Source: Syntrophaceae bacterium UBA2210
GTDB lineage: Bacteria; Desulfobacterota; Syntrophia; Syntrophales; UBA2210
Assembly: GCA_002327865.1 (NCBI GenBank)
Contig: DCUQ01000060.1
Coordinates: 1 to 5,711, forward strand
Direction of reading: 5' to 3'
DNA: 5,711 nt
A model generated the notes under the pieces. That model searched no databases and was not told where the DNA came from. It saw nothing but the letters and a program-made list of their open reading frames with translations. A program made the translations under genes and the position numbers. This document shows, one piece after another, positions 1 through 5,294 of the stretch (within the stretch, counting starts at the first letter, position 1; every line of letters begins with the position of its first letter).

Positions 1-913
1 CCTGGAGATCATCGATATTATACAGATAGACATTGTCGATATCGCCGGCGACAGGGTCGATGTCCCGGGGAACAGCCAGGTCGATGAGAAAGAGCAGACG
101 GTTCTTCCGTCTGCGCAGCGCCGCCTCGACCATATCAGCTGATATGATGCAATCCAGTGATCCTGTGGAACTGATTACAATATCCGCTTCCCCCAATTGC
201 GTATCTATAAGATCAAACTCGACCGGGGTTCCCTGAAAATCATTTGCCAGCCTGACAGCGTTCTCGTAAGTGCGATTGATAAAGATCATTCGGTTGACAC
301 CGTTGTCCACGAGGTGTCGTGACGCGAGTTCCGCCATCTCCCCTGCTCCGATGAGGAGCACCTGCTTCCCCTGAAGGGTTCCGAAAATCTTTTTGGCGAG
401 CTCGACAGCGGCAAAGCTGACAGAAACGGCATTGTTCGCTATGGAGGTCTCGGTTCTCACGCGCTTGGCCACTCGAAAGGCATGGTGGAGCAGTTTGTTC
501 AATATGACGCCGGAAGCTTTCTGCTTGACGCAGAGGCGGTAGGCATCCTTGACCTGTCCCAGAATCTGGGGTTCCCCCATGACCAGCGAGTCGAGGCTCG
601 ACGAAACCCGGAAGAGATGGCGCACCGCTTGTTCACCGCGGTACACATAGAGGCATTTCTCCATCTCCTCAAAGGAGAGATTCCCATGGGCGGTGATGAA
701 TTTTTTCAGCCCCTCCAGACCTTCGTCCGCATCTTCCATGTCCACCAGTACTTCGACCCGGTTACAGGTGGAAAGATACAAAACCTCCTGAATTCTCGAA
801 ATCTTCTTTAATTCCTCGAAGGGCTTTCCTCCTTCCCCGCATGATATGGCCAAGCGCTCCCTGATATGGAGGGGAGCGCTTCTGTGATTTATTCCCAGGA
901 GGGCTATCGTCAT
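1..913 (-). CDS. hemA: Glutamyl-tRNA reductase (N-terminal 304 residues; runs off the left edge)
   Basis: Reduces glutamyl-tRNA(Glu) to glutamate-1-semialdehyde with NADPH, the first committed step of C5-pathway tetrapyrrole synthesis in the cytosol. Reading from the ATG at 913, the frame is open to the window edge and gives 304 residues. Visible landmarks: the N-terminal LLGINHRSAP block (residues 5-14); the catalytic motif STCNRVE with Cys50 as the thioester nucleophile; SLDSLVMGEPQILGQV around residues 102-120; the NADPH-binding LLIGAGEMAE (186-195); FINRT (211-215); SSTGS (248-252); and DLAVPRDIDP (278-287). Family members are usually about 420-450 residues, so the helical dimerisation domain is missing only because the window ends. 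The ATG is preceded by GGAG at 916-919. The gene starts 20 bases after the ccsA stop, so it is very likely co-transcribed with the two genes upstream. Identification is secure from the motifs. Confidence 0.97.
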   Translation of the reverse strand, partial: MTIALLGINHRSAPLHIRERLAISCGEGGKPFEELKKISRIQEVLYLSTCNRVEVLVDMEDADEGLEGLKKFITAHGNLSFEEMEKCLYVYRGEQAVRHLFRVSSSLDSLVMGEPQILGQVKDAYRLCVKQKASGVILNKLLHHAFRVAKRVRTETSIANNAVSVSFAAVELAKKIFGTLQGKQVLLIGAGEMAELASRHLVDNGVNRMIFINRTYENAVRLANDFQGTPVEFDLIDTQLGEADIVISSTGSLDCIISADMVEAALRRRKNRLLFLIDLAVPRDIDPVAGDIDNVYLYNIDDLQ

Positions 914-926
914 ATCTCCAGGTCCC

Positions 927-946
927 GCACCGATCAAAACCGGTGC
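927..946 (-). other. Short hairpin at the ccsA-hemA junction
   Basis: GCACCG at 927-932 pairs perfectly with CGGTGC at 941-946 around an 8-base loop. In the minus-strand transcript the stem spans the ccsA stop codon (934-936) and ends 7 bases before the hemA Shine-Dalgarno GGAG (916-919). No T-run follows, so it is not an intrinsic terminator. A role in transcript stability or in tuning hemA translation is possible, but a 6 bp stem can also arise by chance. Confidence 0.35.
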
Positions 947-1746
947 ATCGTTACAAAAAGGGCATTCACCCCGATGAAGGCAAAGATCAGTCCCGCAAAG
1001 GCGATAATCGACAGGCAGGCAGCCTTTCTGCCTTTCCAGCCGATGGCTATCCTTTGATGCACGAGGACTGCGTATAAAATCCATGAAACCGCCGTGAATA
1101 TCTGTTTCGGATCCCAGTGCCATTCACTTCCCCAGACCGATCGGGCCCATATCGATCCGGCGATAATTCCCAGTGTCATGAGGGGAAACCCCCAGACGGT
1201 GCACAGGTGGTTGATTCGATCGAGGTCTTGCAGGGGAGGAAGGAGACGGCTGAAACCGGCAACCTTTTTCCCCCGTATCAGTCTGTCTTGCACCAGATAG
1301 ACGATCCCCGCCAGGCAGGCCAGCGCGAAGAACGCCCCTCCGGTGAGTTGAAGCACGATATGGAACGTGACCAGAGGACCGCGCAGGGCGAAAGGGATCG
1401 GATGTTCATCCATGAGCCCCGCGGAGGCCGCAATCATCATCACAACCACCGTGGGAGACACAAAGGCCCCCAGTGTTTGCGTCTTTGTCTTTGTCTGAAA
1501 AGCGAGGTACGCGCCCGAAACGGCCCATGCGATGAACGAAAACGAACCGTATATATTAGACGACGGTGTAAGATTCGTCCCCGCCCATTGCATGACGATG
1601 CAGACCGTATGCAGGCTGAACGCCAGGGAGAAGATCCATGTCGCGATTTTCGCCACCCTGACCCTCCCCACGAAAAGTGAGGCGATATATCCCGCCGTGC
1701 TTACAAAGTAAGCGGCGAGCGCGATCCTGAGAAACACCATCTCCAT
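934..1746 (-). CDS. ccsA: CcsA/HemX-family cytochrome c assembly membrane protein
   Basis: A 270-residue polytopic inner-membrane protein of the CcsA/CcmC/HemX superfamily, which handles heme during cytochrome c maturation. About eight hydrophobic segments can be read (roughly residues 4-27, 36-54, 66-83, 94-111, 125-153, 186-203, 217-235 and 243-265). The family's Trp-rich block is WGSEWHWDPKQ at 205-215, and likely heme-ligand histidines sit at 46, 129 and 230, all in or near membrane segments. The ATG at 1746 is chosen because AGGTGA (1751-1756) lies just upstream at the proper distance. A TTG at 1767 would add seven residues but has no good ribosome site. It lies 24 bases after the sirC stop and 20 bases before hemA. 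No ResB/Ccs1 partner is in view. HemX of Bacillus, which is adjacent to hemA and affects GluTR levels, belongs to the same superfamily, so a HemX-like role is a real alternative. Confidence 0.88.
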   Translation of the reverse strand: MEMVFLRIALAAYFVSTAGYIASLFVGRVRVAKIATWIFSLAFSLHTVCIVMQWAGTNLTPSSNIYGSFSFIAWAVSGAYLAFQTKTKTQTLGAFVSPTVVVMMIAASAGLMDEHPIPFALRGPLVTFHIVLQLTGGAFFALACLAGIVYLVQDRLIRGKKVAGFSRLLPPLQDLDRINHLCTVWGFPLMTLGIIAGSIWARSVWGSEWHWDPKQIFTAVSWILYAVLVHQRIAIGWKGRKAACLSIIAFAGLIFAFIGVNALFVTMHRF

Positions 1747-1770
1747 AAATTCACCTGAGCCTTGCAAGCC

Positions 1771-2412
1771 CTACATTTCTATATTCTCACCGGTGAGATC
1801 TTTAACGATTTTTCCCGCCTTGTCCCATTCTTCTTTTCTGATATGCCGGAGTATGTCGGAATCCAGTATCGATTCAAATATCTTCTTGTTTACCTCCGGA
1901 GTACCTCCGCGGGCGATTATTTTCTTCCTGAGATTGCCCATGATATCAAGGAGAATTCCGTATTCGGGACCGTATTTCTCCTCCATGCTTTTTCTCAGTC
2001 TTCCGGCAAGTGCCGGACTCTTACCCCCGGTAGATATGGCAATCAGAAGATCTTTCCGGCGAAAAATCGCGGGCACGATAAAATTACACCTGGCCGGTTC
2101 ATCCACGATATTCACCAGGATTCCCCTGCTGTTCGAATCGCGGTAGATTCTTTCGTTGACATCGTCACGGTCGGTTGCCCCTATTACCAGAAAGGCTCCC
2201 TCTATATGTTCTTCACTGTAGTCGCAGGGAACATGTTCTATAACGCCTTCTTCACTCATCGCACGCAGCCCGGGGATTATTGATTTTCCGACGAGAACCA
2301 CCCTGGCGCCGCATTCGAGAAGTCGCATTATCTTTCTTTCGGCGACCTCTCCGCCACCTATGACTACGCATTTTTTGTCTGATATATCGAGACTGACGGG
2401 ATAAAATTTCAT
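1771..2412 (-). CDS. sirC: Precorrin-2 dehydrogenase / sirohydrochlorin ferrochelatase (CysG N-terminal type)
   Basis: A 213-residue stand-alone equivalent of the CysG N-terminal/Met8p module. It oxidises precorrin-2 to sirohydrochlorin with NAD+, and in bifunctional members it also inserts Fe2+ to give siroheme, the cofactor of sulfite and nitrite reductases. The N-terminus MKFYPVSLDI leads into the Rossmann loop VIGGGEVAERK (17-27). VNIVDEPARCNF (100-111) carries Asp104 at the place of the catalytic Asp of CysG, and ISTGGKSPALA (126-136) is the conserved Ser/Thr-Gly-Gly loop. The C-terminal helical part (about 138-213) is typical. There is no SUMT methyltransferase domain, so a separate CobA or CobA-HemD is expected elsewhere. 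The ATG at 2412 fits because AGAGGA lies 8 bases upstream and the protein then begins at the family's usual N-terminus. An in-frame ATG at 2454 would add 14 residues without a ribosome site. It is the first gene of the sirC-ccsA-hemA operon. Whether the ferrochelatase activity is present cannot be read from sequence alone. Confidence 0.92.
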   Translation of the reverse strand: MKFYPVSLDISDKKCVVIGGGEVAERKIMRLLECGARVVLVGKSIIPGLRAMSEEGVIEHVPCDYSEEHIEGAFLVIGATDRDDVNERIYRDSNSRGILVNIVDEPARCNFIVPAIFRRKDLLIAISTGGKSPALAGRLRKSMEEKYGPEYGILLDIMGNLRKKIIARGGTPEVNKKIFESILDSDILRHIRKEEWDKAGKIVKDLTGENIEM

Positions 2413-2443
2413 TTCTTCGATCCTCTGCATGAAAGCAAAAGGA

Positions 2444-2473
2444 ATAGTTATCATGAAGACCGCAAAAGTTCAA
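2444..2473 (-). promoter_or_regulatory. Candidate promoter of the sirC-ccsA-hemA operon
   Basis: On the minus strand TTGAAC (2473-2468; 4 of 6 matches to TTGACA) is followed by GATAAC (2452-2447) at 15 bases or AACTAT (2449-2444) at 18 bases. Neither spacing is ideal, so the call is weak. In its favour, the position gives a leader of about 25 bases before the sirC start at 2412, and the -35 overlaps the palindrome at 2469-2483. Confidence 0.3.
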
Positions 2474-2483
2474 GCTGCTTGAA
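2469..2483. repeat. Perfect palindrome TTCAAG-CTG-CTTGAA, possible operator
   Basis: Two perfect 6-base arms flank a 3-base centre, 57 bases upstream of the sirC start. The arrangement is typical of a binding site for a dimeric regulator, and the candidate -35 box of the tetrapyrrole operon lies in one arm. It does not match an operator I can name, and short dyads also occur by chance. Confidence 0.35.
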
Positions 2484-2710
2484 ATATCGACGAATGGATG
2501 ATAGCCTTTGCAACAGCATGAAAAATATCCGGGAGGAGGTATGAATCGGCTTCGGATGCTTTCTTTGTCGGCTTCGAAAGGGCAGGCGGATGAATAAAAA
2601 GCTGCTTTATTACCCTCGATAAACGGGATACACGTATCGTCAAAGATGTTTTCCGGCATATGAAAGAGCCGGGAGTTATCCGCAAGTCATTGCGAGGGCT
2701 TTAACGGAAT

Positions 2711-2738
2711 TTGCCGTGGGGTTCCCCGGTTTGATAAA
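2711..2738 (+). promoter_or_regulatory. Candidate promoter for prmA-rsmE-RDD
   Basis: TTGCCG (2711-2716, 4 of 6 to the -35 consensus), a 16-base spacer and GATAAA (2733-2738, 4 of 6 to the -10) would start transcription near 2745, about 33 bases before the prmA ATG. The spacer holds the self-complementary GGGGTTCCCC (2718-2727). Moderately plausible by position only. Confidence 0.35.
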
Positions 2739-2777
2739 CGGATTACAGGTTTTTTCAGGAACTACAGGAGGAAAGAC

Positions 2778-3701
2778 ATGCCAGAGACAAAAGAAAAATG
2801 GATCGAGATAACCATCCTGACACCTCCGGAGTTGACCGATGCGTTGTCTAACTTTCTGGAGGAACTGGGGGCCGACGGTGTGTTCCAGGAAGTGGGAGAG
2901 GGTGAGACTTTCGACAATCGCAAACCGCCGAAGCAGGAAACAATGAAGGCATATCTCCCATGGAGCCACAACATAAATAAACAGAAGTCCCGCATAGAGC
3001 TTTACATAGACAGTGTGTCCTCTCTGTTTCCCGGCATGGAAAAACCACATTTCTCCACAAAGACAATAACCGATCCCGACTGGGGTGAACAATGGAAGAA
3101 ATATTTTAAACCCCTCAGGGTGAGTAACAATATAATAATAAAACCTACTTGGGAAAGGTATTCCCCGGCCGGGCACGATATCGTCATTGATATCGATCCG
3201 GGAATGGCTTTCGGAACGGGACAGCACGCTTCTACCATGATGTGTATCATGGCTATGGAAGAAATATTGCTGAAGGATAGCGAGCGGGAAGCTTATGAAA
3301 TACTGGATGTAGGCACTGGTACTGGTATACTTGCGATATGCGCTGCCAAACTCGGAGCTCGTATGGTAACCGGTATAGACATAGATACCAGGGCCGTTGA
3401 AATAGCAGGGACAAACATCGTCATAAATGGAGTCGAAGACCGGGTTGAAATTCTCCATCGTGATATTGCACTGTGTAAGGGAAGTTTCGACCTTATCCTG
3501 GCTAATTTGATATCGGGAGCACTGATAAGTTTGCATTCACATTTGATATCGCTGACGAAGCCCGGCGGGTATATTATCGCTTCCGGGATCACGGAGCAGG
3601 ATGCGAAGGATGTCGAGACAATATTCTGTAACGGGGGCGCCGTGCTGCATGAAACAAGGAGCGAAAACGAATGGGTATGTTACACATTTAGAAAAGAATA
3701 A
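2778..3701 (+). CDS. prmA: Ribosomal protein L11 methyltransferase
   Basis: SAM-dependent enzyme that trimethylates ribosomal protein L11 in the cytosol; 307 residues, close to the usual 290-320. The N-terminal substrate-recognition domain (about 1-120) begins WIEITILTPPELTDALSNF and contains LEELGADGVF. The linker ends at DPGMAFGTGQHAST (140-153), the family's loop that closes over SAM. The Rossmann core has motif I ILDVGTGTGIL (175-185), the acidic SAM-ribose region GIDIDTRAVEIA (about 197-208) and the catalytic-site block FDLILANLI (237-245). Most relatives read DVGCGSG where this has DVGTGTG, a conservative change. The ATG at 2778 is preceded by AGGAGG (2766-2771) six bases upstream, an excellent ribosome site. 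rsmE follows after 48 bases, a neighbour seen in many bacteria. Regulation other than constitutive expression is not evident. Confidence 0.97.
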   Translation: MPETKEKWIEITILTPPELTDALSNFLEELGADGVFQEVGEGETFDNRKPPKQETMKAYLPWSHNINKQKSRIELYIDSVSSLFPGMEKPHFSTKTITDPDWGEQWKKYFKPLRVSNNIIIKPTWERYSPAGHDIVIDIDPGMAFGTGQHASTMMCIMAMEEILLKDSEREAYEILDVGTGTGILAICAAKLGARMVTGIDIDTRAVEIAGTNIVINGVEDRVEILHRDIALCKGSFDLILANLISGALISLHSHLISLTKPGGYIIASGITEQDAKDVETIFCNGGAVLHETRSENEWVCYTFRKE

Positions 3702-3734
3702 CCTGCTGCCCCGGTAAAACTGATATGCGGCAGG
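3702..3734 (+). other. Hairpin in the prmA-rsmE gap
   Basis: CCTGCTGC (3702-3709), starting right after the prmA stop, pairs with GCGGCAGG (3727-3734) in an 8 bp stem containing one G-U pair, around a 17-base loop. No T-run follows, so it should not terminate transcription. It ends four bases before the rsmE Shine-Dalgarno GGAG and could affect stability or rsmE translation. Confidence 0.4.
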
Positions 3735-3738
3735 ATAT

Positions 3739-3742
3739 GGAG
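3739..3742 (+). promoter_or_regulatory. Ribosome binding site deciding the TTG start of rsmE
   Basis: GGAG lies seven bases before the TTG at 3750. No in-frame ATG or GTG occurs between the upstream region and the conserved N-terminus AIPRIYNP, and the nearby ATG at 3736 is in another frame. The TTG is therefore the only start that gives a normal RsmE N-terminus. Confidence 0.7.
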
Positions 3743-3749
3743 ACCTGGA

Positions 3750-4517
3750 TTGGCAATACCGAGAATTTACAATCCCCGGGAACTTGATGAGGGGATATAT
3801 ACTGAGTTGGGCAAAGAATATTTTACCTATGTAAAGGATGTGCTGCGCCTCAGGAATGGGGATGAGCTGTTACTTTTCGACGGGGCAGGCCACGAGTACA
3901 GGGCTGTAATCAGGGGTTTCGATTCCAGCAATGTCTGCCTGGACATAATTGCGAAAGAGACCGTGAAACTGCCTGCCACGCATATAACCCTCGCTCAGTC
4001 GCTCCCCAAGGGAGGCAAAATGGATCTTGTTGTTCAGAAATCTACGGAATTGGGAGTGAGCAGAATCGTGCCCTTTATATCGTCAAGATCCGTATCGAGG
4101 CCGGAAGGCGACAAGGCCGCAGGCAAGGCGGCACGGTGGCGCAAAATAGCGATCGAAGCATCGCGGCAGTGCGGCCGGGCAGATGTGCCCGAGGTGGGCG
4201 AAATACTGCCTTTTGATCGGATGTTGTGTATGCCGGACATGGATAGTCTCCGGATAATACTTTGGGAGGCGGAACCGGAATTGGGAATCAGGGAGATATT
4301 GACCGATGAAAAGCACAAAAGCGCCGGATCTTTTTTCATCGTCATAGGCCCTGAAGGCGGATTCTCATGGGAAGAGATCGAGAAGGCCCGGCAGTTCGGC
4401 TTTATCCCCGCAAGCCTGGGTAAACTTATTCTGAGGACCGAGACGGCACCCCTCGCCATACTCTCTATTCTCCAGTACGAGAAGGGGGTATTCGGTGCGC
4501 CGGCAGACAGCAGGTAA
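3750..4517 (+). CDS. rsmE: 16S rRNA (uracil-1498-N3)-methyltransferase
   Basis: Methylates N3 of U1498 in helix 44 of 16S rRNA, near the decoding centre of the 30S subunit, using SAM. 255 residues, a normal family length. The N-terminal PUA-like RNA-binding domain (about 1-75) opens with AIPRIYNP and includes YVKDVLRLRNGDEL. The SPOUT (trefoil-knot) domain follows with SLPKGGKMDLVVQKSTELGV (residues about 85-104), KIAIEASRQCGRADVPEV (about 132-149), the knot loop IGPEGGFSWEEIEKA (199-213), and LGKLILRTETAPLAIL (224-239), whose RTET contributes to the SAM pocket. Translation starts at TTG. The gene lies 48 bases after prmA and 15 bases before the RDD gene, so all three are probably one transcript; the first two both modify ribosomal components. 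Confidence 0.97.
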   Translation: MAIPRIYNPRELDEGIYTELGKEYFTYVKDVLRLRNGDELLLFDGAGHEYRAVIRGFDSSNVCLDIIAKETVKLPATHITLAQSLPKGGKMDLVVQKSTELGVSRIVPFISSRSVSRPEGDKAAGKAARWRKIAIEASRQCGRADVPEVGEILPFDRMLCMPDMDSLRIILWEAEPELGIREILTDEKHKSAGSFFIVIGPEGGFSWEEIEKARQFGFIPASLGKLILRTETAPLAILSILQYEKGVFGAPADSR

Positions 4518-4520
4518 AAA

Positions 4521-4526
4521 GGAGGT
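4521..4526 (+). promoter_or_regulatory. Strong ribosome binding site for the RDD gene
   Basis: GGAGGT sits six bases before a GTG (4533) and nine before the adjacent ATG (4536). Both are in frame and differ by one residue. The shorter spacing favours GTG and codon preference favours ATG; sequence alone does not decide. Confidence 0.65.
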
Positions 4527-4532
4527 ATTTAG

Positions 4533-5123
4533 GTGATGGTTTTCTACGGCGGTTTCTGGCGAAGGTTTGTAGCCATTTCGATAGATACGATAATCCTCCA
4601 TATATTCAATCTGATCATGTTTGTGATAGTGATTTGCATGGTACCGCTTCCGCATGATTTCGGTACTTCCCGGGAAAGCGTATACACCGTTTACATTCCC
4701 TATTACGGCATGATTATCCTGGTCAACGCCGCCTATTTCATATATTTTCACGGCATGACAGGCCAGACGCCGGGGAAAAAACTGCTAGGTCTCGCGGTTG
4801 TGCGCACGGACGGAGAACCGATGACCTTCGGAATAGCCTTCCTGAGATGGGTAGGATACATAATATCCAAACTGCCGCTGTTCCTGGGTTTTATATGGGC
4901 AGCGTTCGACGGCAGAAAGCAGGGATGGCATGACAAGATAGCGGGAACATGTGTCATCAAAACCCGTATATACCAAGACATACGATATCAACCTCCGCCG
5001 AATGCCGGGTTCGAATCTCCTTCCGGCAACCCTCCTGAGGGGGAAAGAACATATGAAAACAGGGAGCCGTCCGGAGTATATGACGCACAAAAAGAAGCTG
5101 GTTCCGATGGCGAAAGTACTTGA
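4533..5123 (+). CDS. RDD-family integral membrane protein
   Basis: A 196-residue membrane protein of the RDD family, named for a conserved Arg and two Asp. The family has mostly unknown function; some members have been linked to ion or compatible-solute transport. Seen here: GFWRRFVAISIDTIIL (7-22) with Arg11 and Asp18, GQTPGKKLLGL (77-87), and FDGRKQGWHDKIAGTCV (125-141) with Asp126, the three family blocks in order. Hydrophobic segments lie at about 13-37, 56-73 and 102-123. From about 148 the protein becomes a hydrophilic, Pro/Glu/Gly-rich tail of nearly 50 residues, probably disordered and cytoplasmic, and longer than the compact core needs. It follows rsmE by 15 bases. Its last codons contain the -35 box of the tRNA-Phe promoter. 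The substrate, if any, cannot be inferred from the context. Confidence 0.88.
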   Translation: MMVFYGGFWRRFVAISIDTIILHIFNLIMFVIVICMVPLPHDFGTSRESVYTVYIPYYGMIILVNAAYFIYFHGMTGQTPGKKLLGLAVVRTDGEPMTFGIAFLRWVGYIISKLPLFLGFIWAAFDGRKQGWHDKIAGTCVIKTRIYQDIRYQPPPNAGFESPSGNPPEGERTYENREPSGVYDAQKEAGSDGEST

Positions 5124-5148
5124 CAAAAGAACCGGGATTGGATAGAAC
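5120..5148 (+). promoter_or_regulatory. Promoter of tRNA-Phe
   Basis: A perfect TTGACA (5120-5125), a 17-base spacer and TAGAAC (5143-5148, 4 of 6 to TATAAT) form a good sigma70-type promoter. Transcription would begin near 5155, giving a leader of about 22 bases before the tRNA. The -35 box overlaps the stop codon of the RDD gene (5121-5123). Confidence 0.7.
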
Positions 5149-5176
5149 ACCATCCGTTCTTAACACATAATGTTGT

Positions 5177-5252
5177 GGGTCGGTAGCTCAGTCGGTAGAG
5201 CACGGGACTGAAAATCCCGGTGTCGGCAGTTCAATTCTGCCCTGACCCACCA
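5177..5252 (+). tRNA. tRNA-Phe (anticodon GAA)
   Basis: A complete 76-base cloverleaf with encoded CCA. The acceptor stem GGGTCGG (5177-5183) pairs with CTGACCC (5242-5248), with one G-U pair. The D stem is GCTC/GAGC around AGTCGGTA. The anticodon stem CGGGA/TCCCG encloses the loop CTGAAAA with GAA at 5210-5212. The variable loop is GTGTC. The T stem GGCAG/CTGCC encloses TTCAATT. A is the discriminator base and CCA ends at 5252. GAA decodes both Phe codons, UUU and UUC. The gene has its own promoter and terminator, and its 3' end appears to be the insertion site of the element that carries the neighbouring integrase. Confidence 0.97.
5210..5252. other. Probable attachment site (att) in the 3' half of tRNA-Phe
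   Basis: A tyrosine recombinase gene converges on this tRNA with its stop codon 15 bases away, and base composition drops sharply just beyond the CCA. This is the standard layout for elements that recombine into the 3' part of a tRNA gene and restore it. The exact core is not visible, because the second copy would lie at the far end of the element outside the window; the limits given run from the anticodon to the CCA end. Confidence 0.6.
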
Positions 5253-5261
5253 TTTATTTTC

Positions 5262-5294
5262 AAGGGGTTAGCCACTTTGGCTGGCCCCTTTTTT
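5262..5294 (+). terminator. Intrinsic terminator of tRNA-Phe
   Basis: AAGGGGTTAGCC (5262-5273) pairs with GGCTGGCCCCTT (5279-5290) over 12 continuous pairs, two of them G-U, around the 5-base loop ACTTT. The T-run at 5289-5294 follows. It lies 10 bases after the CCA. In the opposite-strand RNA the two G-U pairs become A-C mismatches and no T-run follows, so it is directional and serves the tRNA. It overlaps the last codons of the integrase, whose TAA is inside the stem. Confidence 0.88.

Larger units (their letters stand above)
2413..2777. other. Divergent intergenic region, no convincing gene
   Basis: This 365-base stretch separates the minus-strand tetrapyrrole operon from the plus-strand prmA operon. 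I see candidate promoters at both ends and the palindrome at 2469-2483. TCGGCTTCG occurs twice (2546-2554 and 2568-2576), 22 bases apart. Only very short ORFs occur. An 18-codon ORF at 2541-2597 directly follows GGAGGAGGT, but it resembles no protein and the purine run abuts the ATG. Longer minus-strand frames here have no ribosome sites and no protein-like composition. No terminator or RNA gene was recognised. Confidence 0.6.

Noticed and set aside
482..811. 109-codon plus-strand ORF across hemA, and the similar plus-strand ORF at 1117-1680 across ccsA
   Set aside because: They are antisense to genes with clear family motifs, lack ribosome sites and show no recognisable protein features.
2541..2597. 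18-codon ORF directly after GGAGGAGGT in the divergent region
   Set aside because: The ribosome-site-like run abuts the ATG, the peptide is very short and unlike anything known, and nothing downstream would make it a leader peptide with a terminator or attenuator.
2687..2710. TCATTGCGAGGGCTTTAACG, reminiscent of dispersed intergenic repeats beginning with TCATTGCGAG
   Set aside because: Only a short part matches from memory, there is no second copy or terminal inverted repeat in the window, and it cannot be confirmed without a genome search.
2676..3536. 286-codon minus-strand ORF across prmA
   Set aside because: The opposite strand holds all PrmA motifs over this span. The minus-strand translation is Cys/His/Tyr-rich without domains, as expected of a shadow frame.
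5003..5028. tRNA T-arm-like GGGTTCGAATCTCC with a TGCCGG/CCGGCA stem inside the RDD gene, possibly a tRNA remnant or second att copy
   Set aside because: The T stem does not pair properly, no acceptor or anticodon arm can be built around it, and it does not match the tRNA-Phe 3' end.
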